Origin: Streptomyces sp. 840.1
Lineage (GTDB): Bacteria > Actinomycetota > Actinomycetes > Streptomycetales > Streptomycetaceae
Direction: 5' to 3'
NCBI RefSeq assembly: GCF_003751445.1
Contig: NZ_RJUU01000001.1
Span: forward strand, 1,493,001-1,557,000
DNA: 64,000 nt
Positions 34,424 through 42,795 of this stretch are shown one piece after another. Position 1 is the stretch's first letter. Each line of letters starts with the position of its first letter. The notes beneath the pieces are model-generated. The model made no database searches and was not told where the DNA came from. It saw only the letters and a program-made list of their open reading frames with translations. A program made the position numbers and the translations under genes.

Positions 34424-34694
34424 CCGACATATGCCTGAGAAATGCGGCGATTCATCGTGTTGGTCACTTTCACGACGTCTTGCATCTTTCGTCACAGCAA
34501 GCGCTCTAAGATGCGAGACGAACTGTGCCGGAATTCCCGTATCTGGTTACCCGTCCTTCGTCGTGACGCCTACCGCGCGCCCCCGCACATGCATCGATGC
34601 GCCCCGTGTGCGGGAGCCGGCGCCCGTCCCAGGCGGCCCCCAACAGCGCAGGCCACGCCCGTAACCCAAGGTGATGACGGGAGTTGTGCTGTGC
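34424..34694. other. Intergenic region between the NsdA-like and Prim-Pol-like genes
   Basis: The first 100 bp (to about 34530) are clearly less GC-rich than the flanks and probably hold promoters in both directions. No coding frame, repeat or strong hairpin was found in the rest. Confidence 0.4.
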
Positions 34695-35372
34695 GTGGAA
34701 GATCCCATCGGAGTCATGGAAGCCGCACAGGTCCCCCAGCAGCGTGCCGAGCCGCTGCTCGACGCCGCCGTGCGGTACGCGGAGGAGCGGCACTGGGACG
34801 TGTGCCCCGGCACCTGGCTGGAGCCGGCCGAGGGGGCGGAACGGTGCTCGTGCGGCGAGAGCCGGTGCGCGGTTCCCGGCGCGCATCCCACCCGGGCCGA
34901 CTGGGCGGGACTGGCCACCGGCAGCGGTGCGGCGGCCCGCCGGATGTGGGAGCGGCAGCCTCGGGCGTCCATCCTGTTGCCGACCGGCCGCGCCTTCGAC
35001 GCGATCGACGTACCGGAGTCGGCGGGGTTCCTCGCACTCGCCCGGATGGAGCGCCTGAGCCTGCCGCTCGGCCCGGTCACCCGTGGCCCCGACCGGCGGA
35101 TGCAGTTCTTCGTCCTGCCGGGCGCCGCCGCCAAGGCCGACGCACTGGTGCGGCGGCTGGGCTGGAGCGCCGCCGCGATCGAACTGCGCGGCTGCGGCGA
35201 GGGCCAGTACGTGACGGCCCCGCCGACCCGGGTCGGCGGCAGCGGCGTGGTGCAGTGGGTGCGCCGCCCCACCACCGCCAACCGCTGGCTGCCCGAGGTG
35301 GAGGAGCTGATCAGCCCGCTCGCGTACGCCTGCGGCCGGGAAGCTGCTGACGCACGGACCCGCCTTTCGTAG
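34695..35372 (+). CDS. Bifunctional DNA primase/polymerase (Prim-Pol) N-terminal-like protein
   Basis: 225 aa from the GTG at 34695 (MEDPIGVMEAAQ), with GGGAG 11 nt upstream; GTG/ATG codons at 34671-34686 are alternatives. The pattern is that of the Prim-Pol N-terminal domain: AVRYAEERHWDVCPGTWLE, a Cys cluster CSCGESRCAVPGAHPTRADW, and APPTRVGGSGVVQWVR. The catalytic acidic motif DxD of true Prim-Pols is not evident; FDAIDVPE sits at that place. No helicase is fused. A DNA-related role is uncertain. Confidence 0.7.
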   Translation: MEDPIGVMEAAQVPQQRAEPLLDAAVRYAEERHWDVCPGTWLEPAEGAERCSCGESRCAVPGAHPTRADWAGLATGSGAAARRMWERQPRASILLPTGRAFDAIDVPESAGFLALARMERLSLPLGPVTRGPDRRMQFFVLPGAAAKADALVRRLGWSAAAIELRGCGEGQYVTAPPTRVGGSGVVQWVRRPTTANRWLPEVEELISPLAYACGREAADARTRLS

Positions 35373-35411
35373 GGTGGCCCCCACATACGGGGACTTCGAA
35401 GGGCGTGCACG

Positions 35412-36242
35412 ATGCCGGACCGGCACGAGAGCGACAGGACAGAGCAGGCGGCCGAAGCGGACACCTCGCGGGTGACACCACCCGCCGTGCGCGTGGAGGG
35501 ACTCTGGAAACGGTTCGGCGAGCAGACGGCGGTGGCCGGAATCGATCTGGAGCTGCCCGCAGGGAAGTTCATCGGTCTGGTCGGGCCCAACGGCGCGGGC
35601 AAGACCACCACCCTGTCGATGGTCACCGGGCTGCTCCGGCCCGACATGGGCCGGATCGAGGTCGGCGGGCGGGACGTCTGGCGCGATCCGGTCGAGGTGA
35701 AGTCCCGGATCGGGGTGCTGCCCGAGGGCCTGCGGCTCTTCGAGCGCCTCTCGGGACGCGAACTGCTCGGCTACACCGGCCGGCTGCGCGGACTGCCGGG
35801 GCCCGAGACGGACAGCCGCGCCACCCAGCTGCTGGACGTACTGGACCTGGCGGGCGCCCAGCACAAGCTGGTCGTCGACTACTCGACCGGCATGCGGAAG
35901 AAGATCGGGCTCGCGGCGGCGCTGCTGCACAACCCCGAAGTGCTCTTCCTGGACGAGCCGTTCGAGGGCGTCGACCCGGTGTCGGCGCAGACCATCCGCG
36001 GCGTCCTCGAGCGCTACACCCGCTCCGGGGCGACCGTCATCTTCTCCAGCCACGTGATGGAGCTCGTCGAGTCGCTCTGCGACTGGGTGGCCGTCATGGC
36101 GGCCGGCACCATCCGGTCCCAGGGCACCCTGGCGCAGGTGCGCGGCGACGCGCCCTCGCTCCAGGACGCGTTCCTGGAGCTCGTCGGCGCGGGCGGCCGC
36201 GACGGCGGCGCCACCCTGGACTGGCTGGGCGGCGCCCGATGA
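35412..36242 (+). CDS. ABC transporter ATP-binding protein
   Basis: 276 aa, ATG. Walker A GPNGAGKTTT near residue 60, signature YSTGMRKKIGLAAAL near 157, Walker B LFLDEPFEGVD near 178, H-loop SSHV near 213. It is a soluble ATPase of the exporter/ABC-2-like class. The stop overlaps the start of the permease gene (ATGA), so the two form one transporter unit. The cargo is unknown. Confidence 0.93.
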   Translation: MPDRHESDRTEQAAEADTSRVTPPAVRVEGLWKRFGEQTAVAGIDLELPAGKFIGLVGPNGAGKTTTLSMVTGLLRPDMGRIEVGGRDVWRDPVEVKSRIGVLPEGLRLFERLSGRELLGYTGRLRGLPGPETDSRATQLLDVLDLAGAQHKLVVDYSTGMRKKIGLAAALLHNPEVLFLDEPFEGVDPVSAQTIRGVLERYTRSGATVIFSSHVMELVESLCDWVAVMAAGTIRSQGTLAQVRGDAPSLQDAFLELVGAGGRDGGATLDWLGGAR

Positions 36243-37888
36243 GCGTGCTCGACACCCCGGCGGGGTCGGGGCCCCGGACGGGCGGCACGGAGGGCACGGC
36301 CCTGATCCCCGTCTTCGTACGGCTCAAGCTGACGCTGCTGCGCAACGGGCTGCGGCAGTCCTCCGGGCGGCGGGCCGCGTACATCACGTCCGTCGTCGTC
36401 ACCCTGCTGATCGCCGCCGGCCAGCTCATCGCGCTGATCGCGCTGCGCGGCAACGCCCACGCGGAATCGCTCGTGGTGCTGCTGGCCGCGGTCCTGGCGC
36501 TCGGCTGGGCCGTGATGCCGCTGTTCTTCTCCGCCGGGGACGAGACCCTCGACCCGAGCCGCCTCGTGATGCTGCCGCTGCGGCCGAGGCCGCTGATCGC
36601 CGCACTGCTGACGGCCTCGCTGGTCGGCATCGGGCCCCTGTTCACGCTCTGCCTGGCGGCCGGTTCGGTGATCGCGCTGGCCCACGGGGCGGGCGCGGTG
36701 GTGTTCGCGGTCCTGGCCGCCCCGCTCACCCTGCTGGTCTGCGTGGCGCTGGCACGGGCCGTCGCCACGGCCAACAGCCGGCTGCTGACCTCCCGCAAGG
36801 GCCGCGACCTGGCGGTGCTCAGCGGACTGGTGATCGCCGTGGGCATCCAGGCCGTCAACTTCGGGGCGCAGCGGCTCGGCCGGGCCGGCGGGCTCTCCGC
36901 GCTGGACCCGGCGGCGGAGGTGGTGCGCTGGGTGCCGCCCGCCTCGGCCATCGGCTCGGTGCACTCAGCCTCCCAGGGCTCCTACGGCCGGGCCGCCGTC
37001 CAGCTGCTGCTCTCCGCGGCGGCGCTGGCCCTGCTGGTGTGGTGGTGGCAGCGCAGCCTGGTGAAGCTGATGACGGCGCCGGACGGCTCGACGCTCGCCG
37101 CCGCCGAGCCGGCCCGGACGAAGTCCGGCTCGCGCGGCTCCGGCGTCTGGGCGCTGCTCCCCGAGGGGCGCACCGGCACGGTGATGCAGCGCAGCCTGCG
37201 CTACGTCGCCCGGGACCCGAAGACGAAGGCCGCGTGGGTGACGGCACTGGCCATCGGGCTGATCGTGCCGCTGCTCAACGCCCTCCAGGGCACCGGCTCC
37301 GTCTACTTCGCCTGCTTCGCCGCGGGGATGCTCGGCATCCAGATGTACAACCAGTTCGGGCAGGACACCTCCGCCTTCTGGATGGTGGCCCTGACGATTT
37401 CCTCGACCCGGGACGCGTACCTGGAGCTGCGGGCGCGCTCGCTGGCGCTGCTGTTGATCACCCTTCCCTACACGGTCCTGGTGACGGTGCTGACGTGCGC
37501 GCTGCTCGGGGACTGGGAGCAGCTGCCGGGGGTCATGGGGCTGTCGTTCGCGCTGCTGGGCGCGATGCTGGCGACGGGCGCGGTGGCCTCGGCGAACCTG
37601 CCGTACTCGATCCCGCAGGACGGCGCGTTCAAGAACGTGGCGCCGGGGCAGGCCGGGCTCGCCTGGATGTCGATCTTCGGCGGCATGGTCTCGGCCGCGC
37701 TGCTGTGCTCGCCGGTGATCGCCGCGACGATCTGGCTGCGCGTCGCCGGTGCGCAGGAGTGGCTGTGGGTGCTGCTGCCGGCGGGTGGTGTGTACGGGGC
37801 GCTGATCGCCTGGGCCGGACTGCGGGTGGCGGCGCCCCGTACGGCAAACCGGCTGCCGGAGATCCTGGCGGCGGTCAGCAAGGGGTGA
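36239..37888 (+). CDS. ABC transporter permease (ABC-2-like)
   Basis: 549 aa, ATG overlapping the ATPase stop. Twelve or so hydrophobic helices in two halves, joined by a soluble segment (about residues 275-325). Marks: LVMLPLRPRPLIAALLTASL and PYSIPQDGAFKNVAPGQAG. Such permeases pair with the adjacent ATPase as exporters of unknown substrates. The last codons and the stop are followed by a near-copy of themselves. Confidence 0.88.
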   Translation: MSVLDTPAGSGPRTGGTEGTALIPVFVRLKLTLLRNGLRQSSGRRAAYITSVVVTLLIAAGQLIALIALRGNAHAESLVVLLAAVLALGWAVMPLFFSAGDETLDPSRLVMLPLRPRPLIAALLTASLVGIGPLFTLCLAAGSVIALAHGAGAVVFAVLAAPLTLLVCVALARAVATANSRLLTSRKGRDLAVLSGLVIAVGIQAVNFGAQRLGRAGGLSALDPAAEVVRWVPPASAIGSVHSASQGSYGRAAVQLLLSAAALALLVWWWQRSLVKLMTAPDGSTLAAAEPARTKSGSRGSGVWALLPEGRTGTVMQRSLRYVARDPKTKAAWVTALAIGLIVPLLNALQGTGSVYFACFAAGMLGIQMYNQFGQDTSAFWMVALTISSTRDAYLELRARSLALLLITLPYTVLVTVLTCALLGDWEQLPGVMGLSFALLGAMLATGAVASANLPYSIPQDGAFKNVAPGQAGLAWMSIFGGMVSAALLCSPVIAATIWLRVAGAQEWLWVLLPAGGVYGALIAWAGLRVAAPRTANRLPEILAAVSKG

Positions 37889-37921
37889 GCCTCGGCCCGC
37901 GAAGGGTGAGCCTCGGTCCGC
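37883..37921. repeat. Tandem duplication over the permease stop codon
   Basis: GGGTGAGCCTCGGYCCGC occurs at 37883-37900 and 37904-37921 with one mismatch. Each copy contains a TGA. It resembles the 3'-end duplication at 9038-9100. Confidence 0.6.
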
Positions 37922-37948
37922 AGGGGGCGGCGGGCTCCCCTTCGCGGG
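37896..37948. terminator. Bidirectional hairpin between convergent genes
   Basis: CCCGCGAAGG (37896-37905) and CCTTCGCGGG (37939-37948) form a perfect 10-bp stem, extended by GAGC/GCTC, around a 33-nt loop between the permease and hydrolase genes. Confidence 0.6.
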
Positions 37949-38833
37949 TTACGGGGACACCGGCTGCCGGTCGTCCTCGGCCAGCTGTTCCAGGAAGGGT
38001 TCGACCGCGGCCCGCCAGCCGTCGGGCTGGTCGTAGTGGACGAGGTGGCCGGCGTCGGCGACCTCCGCGTACTGCCCGCGCGGCAGCACCCGGACCATCT
38101 CCTGGGCCTCGGCCCGGCCCAGCTCGCCGTCCAGCCCCCGGAGCACCAGGGTCGGGCAGTCGACCTGGGCCAGCTCCTCCCAGTGCGCCTCGAAGACCCA
38201 GGTGGCGCGGGACTGGAGCATCTGGCGGCGGGAGAAGACGGGCCGCCAGCCGTCGGCGCGCTCGGCCATCACCTCGGCGAAGAACTCCCCGCGCGAGGGG
38301 TTGGGCCGCTCCACCCAGGGGTCGTCCTCCCCGAACCACTTCCGCACGTCGGACAGGGTCGCGAACGGCACCGGCCAGGACTTGAACCAGTCCTCCCACT
38401 CCCGCTGCGAGGCCGCGCCGAGTGCGGAGGCCCGCATGTCGCAGATGACCAGTGCCCGGACCAGGTCGGGGCGCTTGGCGGCGAGCTGCCAGGCGGTGAG
38501 CGCTCCCATGGAGTGCCCGACGAGGGTCACGGGGGCGAGGCCGAGCTGTTCGATCGCGGCCTCGGCGTCGGCGACGTAGGCGTCGCGCGTGTACGGGCCC
38601 TCTGCGGGCTTCTCGCTGCGGCCGTGGCCCCGCTGGTCGAGGCCGACCGCGCGGTGCCGCTCAGCGAGCCAGCGGGTCGTGGAGGCCCAGTGCGAGGCGC
38701 GGCCCATCAGGCCGTGGAGCAGTAAGACGCCGGGGGCGCGGTCGGTCTCCGCGCGCTCCTTGGGCGGATCGGCGAACTCCCAGGCCGCGAGGCGTACGCC
38801 GTCGGTTCCGGTCACATCGATGCGCCGCACCAT
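37949..38833 (-). CDS. Alpha/beta hydrolase
   Basis: 294 aa from the ATG at 38833 (MVRRIDVTG) with GAAGGGGG about 12 nt upstream; a GTG at 38866 is in frame. Nucleophile elbow GHSMGA near residue 105, oxyanion LHGLMG near 39, DQRGHGRS near 66 and the C-terminal His in AGHLVHYDQP near 265. An esterase, lipase or haloperoxidase-like hydrolase; the substrate is unknown. A LexA-box-like sequence lies about 60 bp upstream of the start. Confidence 0.88.
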   Translation of the reverse strand: MVRRIDVTGTDGVRLAAWEFADPPKERAETDRAPGVLLLHGLMGRASHWASTTRWLAERHRAVGLDQRGHGRSEKPAEGPYTRDAYVADAEAAIEQLGLAPVTLVGHSMGALTAWQLAAKRPDLVRALVICDMRASALGAASQREWEDWFKSWPVPFATLSDVRKWFGEDDPWVERPNPSRGEFFAEVMAERADGWRPVFSRRQMLQSRATWVFEAHWEELAQVDCPTLVLRGLDGELGRAEAQEMVRVLPRGQYAEVADAGHLVHYDQPDGWRAAVEPFLEQLAEDDRQPVSP

Positions 38834-38891
38834 AGTTCTGGCACCCCCTTCTGGTCCCTCGATCACCGTGTGGTCGCGTCCCAGCAGACTA

Positions 38892-38907
38892 TCGAACTCT
38901 TATTCGA
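38892..38907. promoter_or_regulatory. LexA/SOS-box-like sequence TCGAACTCTTATTCGA
   Basis: It matches the actinobacterial SOS box TCGAAC-N4-GTTCGA with one mismatch. It sits in a locally AT-rich stretch, 59 bp upstream of the hydrolase start, where promoter elements are expected. Confidence 0.4.
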
Positions 38908-39490
38908 AAACCGGGTTCCGGCACGCAACACCGCTCGTACGAGTGACCGCTACCAAGGATTGACGTCGGCCGCTGAGGGGAGATCTTCTCCGGGAGGCGG
39001 GCCACTCGGGGATGAGGGCCCGCAGGGACCGACCTGAAGAGCTCGGGGCTCCAGGTCGGAAGCAGGGGAGGACAGGCCCCGGCGCCGTGAGGCGCCGGGG
39101 CCATCCGCTGTTCACGGGGCCCCCGGCGGGGGCCGGAAGCGGGCGTGTGCGCACGTCTCGTCCGGTGCGCAGGCCGGACACGCACATACGACGGGTGCAT
39201 ACCCTGCTCCCCTCCCCGACCGCGCGGCCAGGCGGCCGACACTCTCAGGTATCCCTCAGCCACAGCCTGGCACGCGATCCGTCCGAGCGCTGCAGTTCCG
39301 TACGGAAAAAAACCGGTCGCCGGACCGGAACGGCCGGAGCCGGACGCCGGGACCCGAACGTCCGGAGCCGAAGGACCGAGGCCGCACGGCGGGAGTGGAA
39401 CGACCGCCGTGCGGACACCCGGCGCCGGACGGCGCGTGGGTGCCCGGCGGCGAAGCTGCGTCCGGCGGGCGTGCGGCGCCCGGTGGTGAA
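38908..39490. other. 583-bp gap between hydrolase and DtxR genes, no gene seen
   Basis: It holds a strong hairpin (39075), a run of seven A at 39304-39311, and a stretch of CCGGA/GGAGCCG microrepeats (about 39318-39410). Frames across it have no protein-like sequence. Confidence 0.5.
39075..39102. terminator. Strong GC hairpin terminator
   Basis: GGCCCCGGCGCC (39075-39086) and GGCGCCGGGGCC (39091-39102) make a perfect 12-bp stem closed by a GTGA loop. It lies about 390 bp downstream of the DtxR gene stop on the minus strand and upstream of the hydrolase promoter, so it insulates the hydrolase from read-through. Confidence 0.7.
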
Positions 39491-40183
39491 TCAGCGCTTG
39501 GCGACGAAGACGTGCGACGCCACCTCGGAGTCCAGCTCCGCGGCCTCCCCGCTGCTGCCGACCAGTACGCCACCGGGCGACTCCGTCACGCTGACCACGG
39601 AACCGGGCTGCACGCCCGCCCGTCGCAGCGTGTACATCAGCTGGGCGTCCGTCTGGATCGGCTCACCGATCCGGCGGACCACCACGGTCTTGCCCTCGGC
39701 GCCCGGGTCGAGGTCCGAGAGGCTCACCATGCCCTCGTCGAGGAACGGATCGGCCTCGGCCTTCTCGCCCAGCTCCTCCAGGCCCGGGATCGGGTTCCCG
39801 TACGGGGACTCCGTCGGGTGGCGCAGCAGCTCCAGCACCCGCCGCTCCACGGCCTCACTCATCACGTGTTCCCAGCGGCAGGCCTCGGCGTGGACCTGCT
39901 CCCACTCCAGGCCGATCACGTCGACCAGCAGGCACTCCGCGAGCCGGTGCTTGCGCATCACCCGGGTCGCCAGCCGGCGCCCTTCCTCCGTCAGCTCCAG
40001 ATGGCGGTCGCCCGCGACCTGAACCAGGCCGTCGCGCTCCATGCGGGCCACGGTCTGGCTGACCGTCGGACCGCTCTGGTCCAGCCGTTCCGCAATCCGG
40101 GCGCGCATGGGGACCACGCCTTCCTCTTCAAGTTCGAGGATGGTGCGGAGATACATCTCCGTTGTGTCGATCAGTCCGGACAT
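39491..40183 (-). CDS. dmdR1: DtxR-family iron-dependent regulator (DmdR1-like)
   Basis: 230 aa, ATG at 40183 with GAGGGG 5 nt upstream; length equals that of the DmdR1/IdeR group. The N-terminal HTH (MSGLIDTTEMYLRTILELEEEG, then AERLDQSGPTVSQTVARMERDGL), the dimerisation and metal-binding part (HRLAECLLVDVIGLEWEQVHAEACRWEHVMSE with Glu, Cys and His ligands near 80-106), and the C-terminal SH3-like FeoA domain are all present. It should bind Fe2+ and repress siderophore and iron-uptake genes. No iron box was found in its own promoter. Confidence 0.93.
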   Translation of the reverse strand: MSGLIDTTEMYLRTILELEEEGVVPMRARIAERLDQSGPTVSQTVARMERDGLVQVAGDRHLELTEEGRRLATRVMRKHRLAECLLVDVIGLEWEQVHAEACRWEHVMSEAVERRVLELLRHPTESPYGNPIPGLEELGEKAEADPFLDEGMVSLSDLDPGAEGKTVVVRRIGEPIQTDAQLMYTLRRAGVQPGSVVSVTESPGGVLVGSSGEAAELDSEVASHVFVAKR

Positions 40184-40304
40184 TCGTGCCCCTCGATGCA
40201 ATCGTGCGCTGGCCCTCACCCAATTCTGACGCATAGCACCGACAACCGTGCCTCGTCGGTCCGATGCGGCGCATCGGAGTGACCGCGCGGGCCCCCGCGC
40301 GGTA

Positions 40305-40330
40305 TTGACATGTCACTGGTCCAGACCGCA
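40305..40330 (+). promoter_or_regulatory. Promoter -35 TTGACA with adjoining DasR-like dre site
   Basis: TTGACA (40305-40310) is a consensus -35. ACTGGTCCAGACCGCA (40315-40330) differs at few positions from the DasR consensus ACTGGTCTAGACCACT and fills the spacer, ideal for repression. The -10 is not clear. The site precedes a sugar-isomerase-fold gene (40392), which fits the aminosugar theme of DasR. Confidence 0.55.
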
Positions 40331-40391
40331 ACGTGATCGGCGGTACGGACGCCCCTGGTCACCCCCACCCCGCCGGAAAGGCCCTCCTCAG

Positions 40392-41147
40392 ATGAGCGAA
40401 AGCAAGCTGGCCGGTCAGTTCTTCGACGCAGCGATCGGCCTGCTGGAGCGGGTGCGCGACGAGGAGTCCGAGAACATCGCGGCAGCCGGTGCGGCCATCG
40501 CGGACACCGTGGAGGCCGGTGGCAGGCTCTTCGCCTTCGGCGCCGGGCACTCCTCGCTCGCCGCCCAGGACGTCGTCTACCGCGCCGGCGGGCTCGCCCT
40601 GATGAACGTCCTGGCCGTCCCCGGCACGCTCGGGGTGGACGTCATGCCGGCGACCCTGGGCTCAGCCCTGGAGCGGGTCGACGGCCTCGCGGGAGCGGTC
40701 CTCGACTCCAGCCCCGCGAAGCCGGGCGACGTCCTGGTGATCATCTCGCTGTCCGGGCGCAACGCGCTGCCCGTGGAGATGGCGATGAACGCGCGTGCGC
40801 TGGGCCTGAAGGTCATCGGCGTCACCTCGGTCGCGTACGCGGACGGCACCCGGTCCCGGCACAGTTCGGGCGGCTTCCTGCGCGACCACTGCGACATCGT
40901 GCTGGACAGCAAGATCGCGATCGGGGACGCGGAGCTGAACGTGGACGGCATCGAGGCGCCGTTCGCACCCGCGTCCACGGTGGTCACCAGCGCGGTGATG
41001 CAGGCGATGATGGCGGCCGCTGCGGAGCGGCTGCTGGAGCGGGGCGTGGAGCCGCCGCTGCTGCGGTCGGGGAACGTCGACGGCGGCCATGAGTGGAACG
41101 GGCGCGTGATGTCGCAGTACGCGGACCGGATCTTCTACCGGCACTGA
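40392..41147 (+). CDS. SIS-domain sugar-phosphate isomerase/binding protein
   Basis: 251 aa, ATG with GGAAAGG upstream. The SIS fold is seen as LFAFGAGHSSLAAQDVVYRAGG near residue 45 and VLVIISLSGRNALPVEMAMNARALGLKVIG near 115. This family (GmhA/YfhH/MurQ-like; UPF0309) binds phosphosugars, possibly N-acetylhexosamine phosphates or cell-wall sugars. A DasR-like site in its promoter supports a link to N-acetylglucosamine metabolism. It is divergent from the DtxR regulator. Confidence 0.9.
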   Translation: MSESKLAGQFFDAAIGLLERVRDEESENIAAAGAAIADTVEAGGRLFAFGAGHSSLAAQDVVYRAGGLALMNVLAVPGTLGVDVMPATLGSALERVDGLAGAVLDSSPAKPGDVLVIISLSGRNALPVEMAMNARALGLKVIGVTSVAYADGTRSRHSSGGFLRDHCDIVLDSKIAIGDAELNVDGIEAPFAPASTVVTSAVMQAMMAAAAERLLERGVEPPLLRSGNVDGGHEWNGRVMSQYADRIFYRH

Positions 41148-41208
41148 ACCGACCGCTCGGCGGCGGGCGAGCGGGCCTGCGGAGCGAACGCCCGCCCCGG
41201 CGGCGGTT

Positions 41209-41236
41209 CCGTCCTCAGACGCCGGACGGGTTGGGA
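41209..41236. repeat. Dispersed palindromic repeat at the PAS gene 3' end
   Basis: CCGTCCTCAGACGCCGGACG at 41209-41228 plus GGTTGGGA belongs to the same family as copies at 24511 and 24919. It spans the stop codon of the PAS/GAF gene, so the last residues (NPSGV) are encoded by the repeat. Confidence 0.6.
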
Positions 41237-42648
41237 TTGCCGGGGCCGGCGGCCCTCAGCGCCTCGTACAGGTCCACCGACGCCGCGACGCGGTCCGCCA
41301 CGCTTTCCGCGTACACCGCGTCCGGGCGCTCGAAGGCCGCGCGGTGGGCCGAGCGCAGGAACGTCACGACGCCCAGCGTCCGGCCCCGGCTCCGCAGCAC
41401 CGCGCACAGGGCGTGCACCGAGTCGGCGGGCCACTGCCGGCCGGCCGCCCACTCACCGGCCGCCCCGGCCCCCGCCGTGGCCCGTACCGAGCCCGTGCGG
41501 TCCACCGCCTGAAGGGCCGGGTGGCCCTGTACGTACCGCAGCGGGATACCGCCACCGGCCACCGGCAGGCACGGGCCCGGCGCGTCGGACGGCGTCGCCG
41601 CGGCGCGGACCAGCCGCTCCCCCGCGACCAGGTCGATCAGCGCGTGGTCGGCGAAGCCCGCGAGCGCGTAGTCGAGCGACGTGGTCGCCGCCTCCATCGG
41701 GTCGTCGCACTCGGCCGCCGAGCGCGAGGCCCGGTGCAGCTGGTTCGACCGGAAGCGCACCCGGTCCGCGTCCTGAGCGGCCAGTTTCGCCTCGGTTATG
41801 TCCTGGAACAGCCAGCCGACGCCCAGCGGCACCGGCTCCTCCGCGAGCGGCGAGGCCAGCCGCATGAAGCCGCTGCGCCAGCAGCGCCGCCGGTTGCCCT
41901 CGGCCGTCCGCAGCGTCACCCACAGCTCGACGGGGGCGGGCGGGTCCCCGGCGGCCAGCACGTGCTGGAGCGCGCCCTCCAGGTCCTCGACGCCCTGCAC
42001 GATCAGCTCACCCAGCGGACGCCCCAGCAGCGCCGTGCGGCCGCCGCCCAGCGCGCGGGCGGCGTGGGCGTTGACGACGGTCGGCCGCAGGTCCACGTCG
42101 ACCAGGACCACACCCCACGACGCGTCCTCGAACAGTGCCTCGCTGAGCGCGATGGCCCGCTCCAGATCGATCTGCGCGTGGACCTCGCCGAACGCGCAGT
42201 ACACCCCGGCCGGCTTCCCGTCGGCGCCCCGCACCCCGGCCGACTGGGTCCGCACCAGCACCCGGCCGCCGTCCTTGCGCAACAGCGCGAACTCGTGGAC
42301 CTGGCGCCCGGGACCGTCCATGACGGCCATCAGGCGCCCCTGGATCTCGCCCGCGTCCGCCCGCCGCACGGCCCAGCCGGCGAACCCCGGCCGCCCGACG
42401 GCCTCCTTCGCCGACCAACCGAGAATCCGCTCCGCCTCGCGGTTCCAGTGGGTGACGGTGCCGTCCGCGTCGAAGGCGCAGAGCGCGGCGTCCATTCCGT
42501 CGAGCAGGGCCGCCAGCAGCTCGGACCCGGGAATCGGCGCTGGTCCGTCCGCCGCCTCCGCCGTTTCCGCCGCAGGTGCGGGCCGTCCCTCCGGGCCTTC
42601 CTCGGGCCCGAGAGCGTCGGTGGTTCCGCTGCTCCTGGAAGCACTCAT
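41215..42648 (-). CDS. PAS-PAS-GAF sensory protein
   Basis: 477 aa, ATG at 42648. PAS 1 (about residues 42-160: LLDGMDAALCAFDADGTVTHWNREAERILGWSAKEAVGR), PAS 2 (about 165-295: VVLVDVDLRPTVVNAHAARALGG), then a GAF-like domain (about 300-470: ASLDYALAGFADHALIDLV-type start and GVVTFLRS end). No kinase, GGDEF or PP2C domain follows. It is probably a truncated-architecture cytoplasmic sensor that acts through a partner. Its last codons lie inside a dispersed repeat. Confidence 0.85.
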   Translation of the reverse strand: MSASRSSGTTDALGPEEGPEGRPAPAAETAEAADGPAPIPGSELLAALLDGMDAALCAFDADGTVTHWNREAERILGWSAKEAVGRPGFAGWAVRRADAGEIQGRLMAVMDGPGRQVHEFALLRKDGGRVLVRTQSAGVRGADGKPAGVYCAFGEVHAQIDLERAIALSEALFEDASWGVVLVDVDLRPTVVNAHAARALGGGRTALLGRPLGELIVQGVEDLEGALQHVLAAGDPPAPVELWVTLRTAEGNRRRCWRSGFMRLASPLAEEPVPLGVGWLFQDITEAKLAAQDADRVRFRSNQLHRASRSAAECDDPMEAATTSLDYALAGFADHALIDLVAGERLVRAAATPSDAPGPCLPVAGGGIPLRYVQGHPALQAVDRTGSVRATAGAGAAGEWAAGRQWPADSVHALCAVLRSRGRTLGVVTFLRSAHRAAFERPDAVYAESVADRVAASVDLYEALRAAGPGNPNPSGV

Positions 42649-42759
42649 CCCCGTACCCCCTGCAGGACGTGTCCGGCATTACTGCACGTCAGACCATTGA
42701 ACTCGAACGTGACCCAGCACACAGCGACTTCACCGAAATCAACCCCACCGATAATTCGG

Positions 42760-42789
42760 TTGTGCGGCCCCGGGGGTGGTTCCTAACCT
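42760..42789 (+). promoter_or_regulatory. Candidate promoter of the structured RNA
   Basis: TTGTGC (42760-42765) and TAACCT (42784-42789) with 18-bp spacing face the RNA. Transcription would start near 42796, just upstream of the strong ribosome-binding sequence. Confidence 0.45.
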
Positions 42790-42795
42790 GTGGGT

